Shown here in pieces: positions 63,781 through 64,000 of a stretch of DNA of 64,000 nucleotides. Position 1 is the stretch's first letter. Every line of letters begins with the position of its first letter. Where the stretch lies: contig DAORND010000006.1 in assembly GCA_035440755.1 (NCBI GenBank), forward strand, positions 11,753-75,752, written 5' to 3'. The notes beneath the pieces were generated by a model. That model saw only the letters and a program-made list of their open reading frames with translations, ran no database searches and was not told the origin of the DNA. Made by a program: the position numbers and the translations under genes. The DNA is from Aquimonas sp002352135. Lineage in GTDB: Bacteria > Pseudomonadota > Gammaproteobacteria > Xanthomonadales > Xanthomonadaceae.

Positions 63781-64000
63781 ATGAAGAAGATCCACTTCGT
63801 TGCCACACTGATTCTTGCCCTGCCGACGATGTCCAACGCGCAGCAGAGTCAACCCCGAGTGCTGCTCGACACCACTCAAGGGCCGCTGATCCTTGAGCTG
63901 GACAGCACCCGTGCGCCACGGACTGCAGCGAACTTTCTCGCCTACGTGGATGACGGCAGCTTCAACGACATGATTGTGCAGCGCGTGGTCAAGAACTTCG
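63781..64000 (+). CDS. Exported cyclophilin-type peptidyl-prolyl isomerase (cut by window end)
   Basis: The first 73 residues are present. A signal peptide (about 1-21, ending SNA-QQ) is followed by the cyclophilin start: VLLDTTQGPLILELDSTRAP, then RTAANFLAYVDDGSFNDMIV and QRVVKNF, where family members read FHRVIPGF. It is divergent from the efflux adaptor gene, with about 260 bases between in which I see no further gene or clear promoter. Confidence 0.9.
   Translation, partial: MKKIHFVATLILALPTMSNAQQSQPRVLLDTTQGPLILELDSTRAPRTAANFLAYVDDGSFNDMIVQRVVKNF

Overview
The window looks like a scaffolded draft chromosome (one run of 100 Ns at 36627-36726) of a motile Gammaproteobacterium, most likely of the Lysobacterales (Xanthomonadales). 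The inference rests on the rpoN2-vemR-fleQ-fliEFGHIJK flagellar order known from Xanthomonas, the lon-hupB-tRNA-ppiD and surE-pcm-yqaA-nlpD neighbourhoods, and moderately GC-rich, densely overlapping genes. No species call is possible from sequence alone.

Layout. 0.1-9.1 kb (minus strand): a protein-quality-control block in transcription order tig, clpP, clpX, lon, hupB, tRNA-Val, tRNA-Asp, ppiD, led by five tRNAs (Pro, Arg, His, Lys, Leu) with a clear sigma-70 promoter. 9.8-20.3 kb: TlpA-like thioredoxin, BrkB-family membrane protein, coaE, DUF423, a GldA/GldF/GldG-like ABC system plus a DUF4340 protein, an SRPBCC/GyrI-like protein, and a phosphate-binding-protein/OmpA fusion broken by an in-frame TAA. 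20.4-32.9 kb: housekeeping genes (sulfurtransferase, NUDIX, FKBP, folP, ftsH, rlmE, yhbY, Mth938-like, nlpD, yqaA, pcm, surE, smr, an exported EEP-fold enzyme, a membrane protein). 33.1-34.9 kb: a NarL-type two-component pair. 34.9-50.8 kb: a flagellar cluster (fliK, fliJ and fliI facing the N gap, fliH, fliG, fliF, fliE, fleQ, vemR, rpoN2, a LuxR-type regulator, PilZ-like, fliT-like, fliS, fliD, flaG, fliC) with recognisable sigma-54 and sigma-28 promoters. 54.1-64 kb: a sensor kinase/regulator pair resembling the sortase-associated PdsS/PdsR type, an unknown exported protein, a SpoU methyltransferase with an arginine-rich extension, an RND efflux pump with its adaptor, and the start of a cyclophilin.

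The most unusual part is 50976-54005, between flagellin and the sensor kinase. It reads as a decayed chromosomal integron. A fragment of an integron integrase (N-terminal part only, plus strand) sits next to an array of minus-strand genes separated by attC-like sites with GTTRRRY/RYYYAAC cores. A 19-codon leader ORF with a good Shine-Dalgarno ends in the first core site, resembling ORF-11 of class 1 integrons. Two different attC-like sites abut, at the same base, two copies of a ~188-bp direct repeat (about 91% identical by eye). One repeat copy runs into the small ORF that carries the flagellin sigma-28 promoter. A short IS110-like transposase fragment lies in the array.
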